DNA from: Hyphomicrobiales bacterium
Lineage (GTDB): Bacteria; Pseudomonadota; Alphaproteobacteria; Rhizobiales; Beijerinckiaceae
NCBI GenBank assembly: GCA_900470775.1
Contig: UCBZ01000012.1
Coordinates: 1-64,000, forward strand
Reading direction: 5' to 3'
DNA: 64,000 nucleotides
The notes under the pieces are model-generated. The model ran no database searches and had not been told where the DNA came from. It was given only the letters and a program-made list of their open reading frames with translations. Shown here one piece after another: positions 63,957 through 64,000 of the stretch (positions within the stretch are counted from its first letter, which is position 1; every line of letters begins with the position of its first letter). The position numbers and the translations under genes are program-made.

Positions 63957-64000
63957 ATGGCGATTGAAGACAGCCTCGGGCATTCAACGCCGTCCTGGTT
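63957..64000 (+). CDS. Start of an unidentified gene (partial)
   Basis: An ATG at 63957 preceded by TGAGGATTGGTGCAG opens a frame MAIEDSLGHSTPSW that runs off the window. The preceding 268 bases (63689-63956) hold no supported gene; the minus-strand frame there has no ribosome site or similarity. Too short to assign. Confidence 0.35.
   Translation, partial: MAIEDSLGHSTPSW

Noticed and set aside
63619-63987. A 122-codon minus-strand frame at the right edge
   Set aside because: It overlaps maf on the other strand, has no ribosome site and shows no recognisable domain.

Overview
The window is GC-rich, densely coded chromosomal DNA of an alphaproteobacterium, most likely a member of the Hyphomicrobiales and possibly Bosea or a close relative. 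The pointers are a RegB/RegA (ActS/ActR) redox pair, a class II DAHP synthase, an OMP25-like barrel protein, a DUF2865 protein, a cytochrome bo3 operon with SURF1, and GANTC (CcrM-type) sites. The genus is an inference from gene content and style, not from a marker-gene comparison. There are no rRNA genes, prophage, insertion sequences or CRISPR arrays. One tRNA gene (Val, anticodon CAC) is present.

Layout. 1-4.6 kb: a DUF971 protein, an AtzH-like/amidase pair, an exported argininosuccinate-lyase-like protein and an L,D-transpeptidase. 5.3-7.1 kb: an ornithine-cyclodeaminase-family gene overlapping a PhnD-like binding protein. 7.2-11.9 kb (minus strand): a five-gene operon of an OpuC/osmoprotectant-type ABC transporter with a histidine-ammonia-lyase-fold enzyme embedded in it; this enzyme lacks the Ala-Ser-Gly triad that forms the MIO cofactor. 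I consider it the most interesting locus: a plausible uptake-and-cleavage system for an aromatic betaine such as ergothioneine or hercynine. 12.0-19.6 kb (minus strand): cyoABCD-surf1-regB-regA, a quinol oxidase run directly into its probable redox regulator, then a DUF1684 gene.

19.7-29 kb: an MHS-type MFS carrier, an orphan MlaD/MCE protein, tRNA-Val, gph, gabD-rpiA, a DUF2059 protein and an APC permease. 29-35.5 kb: a dihydroflavonol-reductase-like gene, a complete tripartite tricarboxylate transporter (TctC-TctB-TctA), glutathione reductase and a VapBC module with a twin-palindrome operator. 35.5-45.9 kb: class II DAHP synthase, an OMP, nadE, gltX, a compositionally odd small gene, a second MHS carrier, DUF2865 and purC. 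45.9-50.7 kb: MarR, an orphan TRAP binding protein, a degenerate fumarylacetoacetase-family gene, CreA and unknown genes. 51-54.5 kb: cysS (with an AT-richer C-terminal part), two overlapping micro-ORFs and cimA. 54.6-64 kb: an Atm1-type ABC exporter, a cytochrome P450, two secreted proteins, psd-pssA (phosphatidylethanolamine synthesis) and maf.

Two kinds of dispersed non-coding repeat lie between genes: short GTCATGSTCGGG-type palindromes (7.1, 41.9, 54.5 and 57.0 kb) and one MITE-like 156-bp inverted repeat (61.3 kb). Translational coupling by 4-base overlaps is common here, and several genes appear to use GTG, TTG, CTG or even ATT starts.
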